In this document: positions 6,447-6,748 of the stretch, piece after piece
Position numbering within the stretch: position 1 is the first letter of the stretch
Layout: the number at the start of each line of letters is the position of its first letter
NCBI GenBank assembly: GCA_046263055.1
Contig: JBHELO010000015.1
Location: 1-6,748 of the forward strand
Source: DATAQC01 sp046263055
Lineage (GTDB): Bacteria; Actinomycetota; Acidimicrobiia; Acidimicrobiales; AC-14
DNA: 6,748 nt
Direction of reading: 5' to 3'
Position numbers and translations under genes: made by a program
The notes under the pieces: model-generated
Told to the model about the DNA's origin: nothing
Seen by the model: the letters and a program-made list of their open reading frames with translations, nothing else
The model's database searches: none

Positions 6447-6748
6447 TCAACCGTCGTCGTGACCGCCTTCGGCGGGCCCGAGGTCGAGCGTCGTCCGCAA
6501 CACCGCCGGGGAGTCGGCGGTGAGCGACGCGGTGACGACGTGGTTCGGCTCCAGCCGGTCGAACCCGGTGGCCACCATGGACACCTCGACCTCGACCGTG
6601 TCGGCCCCCTCGACGCGGAGCTCGGCGGCGCCCACCTCGACCCGGGCGTCGCCGAGGTCGCGCACGATCGTGCCCGGTGCCAGGTGCCACGTCGACACGA
6701 TCCGGTGGCGGCCGCTCCCCTCGATCCGGTCGGTCACCTCCAGCCGGT
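6447..6748 (-). CDS. Probable heparinase II/III-family protein, C-terminal end (partial)
   Basis: The frame is open through the window edge, so only the last 99 residues are seen, ending at the TGA at 6447-6449. The segment begins LEVTDRIEGSGRH and continues with TWHLAPGTIV, then a run of short beta strands (ARVEVGAAELRVEG, VEVEVSMVATGF). The D-x-I/L-x-G-x-G-x-H turn followed by an HLxPG strand is what I would expect of the C-terminal beta-sandwich of heparinase II/III-like polysaccharide lyases, which are frequent in actinobacterial exopolysaccharide loci near glycosyltransferases. No catalytic residue lies in this part, so activity cannot be judged. The in-frame GTG at 6737 is internal and not the start. 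It is followed, after 93 bases, by the methyltransferase start at 6353 on the same strand. Another beta-sandwich carbohydrate-active protein remains possible. Confidence 0.6.
   Translation of the reverse strand, partial: RLEVTDRIEGSGRHRIVSTWHLAPGTIVRDLGDARVEVGAAELRVEGADTVEVEVSMVATGFDRLEPNHVVTASLTADSPAVLRTTLDLGPAEGGHDDG

Noticed and set aside
6415..6449. TTGAGA and TACGAT as a possible promoter upstream of the methyltransferase gene
   Set aside because: The boxes are separated by 21 bases, too far for a standard sigma-70-type promoter, and the -35 match is partial.

Overview
The window is very GC-rich with strong G/C bias at third codon positions, and its proteins are rich in Ala, Gly, Arg and Val. 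This points to a high-GC actinobacterium. Acidimicrobiia or a related lineage is plausible, but that is a guess from style because no taxonomic marker gene is present.

Layout: a plus-strand gene (1-1482, 5' end outside the window) encodes a surface protein with kelch-like repeats, a Thr-Ser stalk, an IPT/TIG domain, a Gly/Pro-rich linker and a C-terminal membrane anchor. It converges on a minus-strand block that fills the rest of the window, and a perfect 12-bp GC hairpin (1489-1519) lies between the two stop codons. In transcription order the minus-strand block contains: the C-terminal end of a probable heparinase II/III-family protein (6447-6748, cut by the window edge); a CmcI-family (cephalosporin hydroxylase-like) SAM-dependent methyltransferase whose N-terminus appears split by a one-base frameshift (5539-6353); a family 2 glycosyltransferase (4679-5542); a multi-pass MOP-type polysaccharide flippase (3354-4682); and, after an 82-base gap, a secreted protein with two Ig-like domains and six FG-GAP/VCBS-type repeats (1532-3271).

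The methyltransferase, glycosyltransferase and flippase genes overlap by 4 bases at each junction (ATGA, GTGA), so they are almost certainly one translationally coupled unit. The joint reading is part of a cell-surface or exopolysaccharide locus: sugar transfer, probable modification of the glycan by the CmcI-like enzyme, export of a lipid-linked glycan by the flippase, and a heparinase-like protein that may trim or process polymer. The flanking Ig/FG-GAP and kelch/IPT proteins look like exported surface or adhesion proteins, which fits an envelope-building region. The glycan itself cannot be named from the sequence.

No RNA genes, CRISPR arrays, insertion sequences or defence systems were seen. 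The main points of note are the apparent frameshift in the methyltransferase, the near-identical tandem 132-bp repeats in the FG-GAP protein, and the hexanucleotide Thr-Ser repeat in the kelch/IPT protein. No wholly new system is evident.
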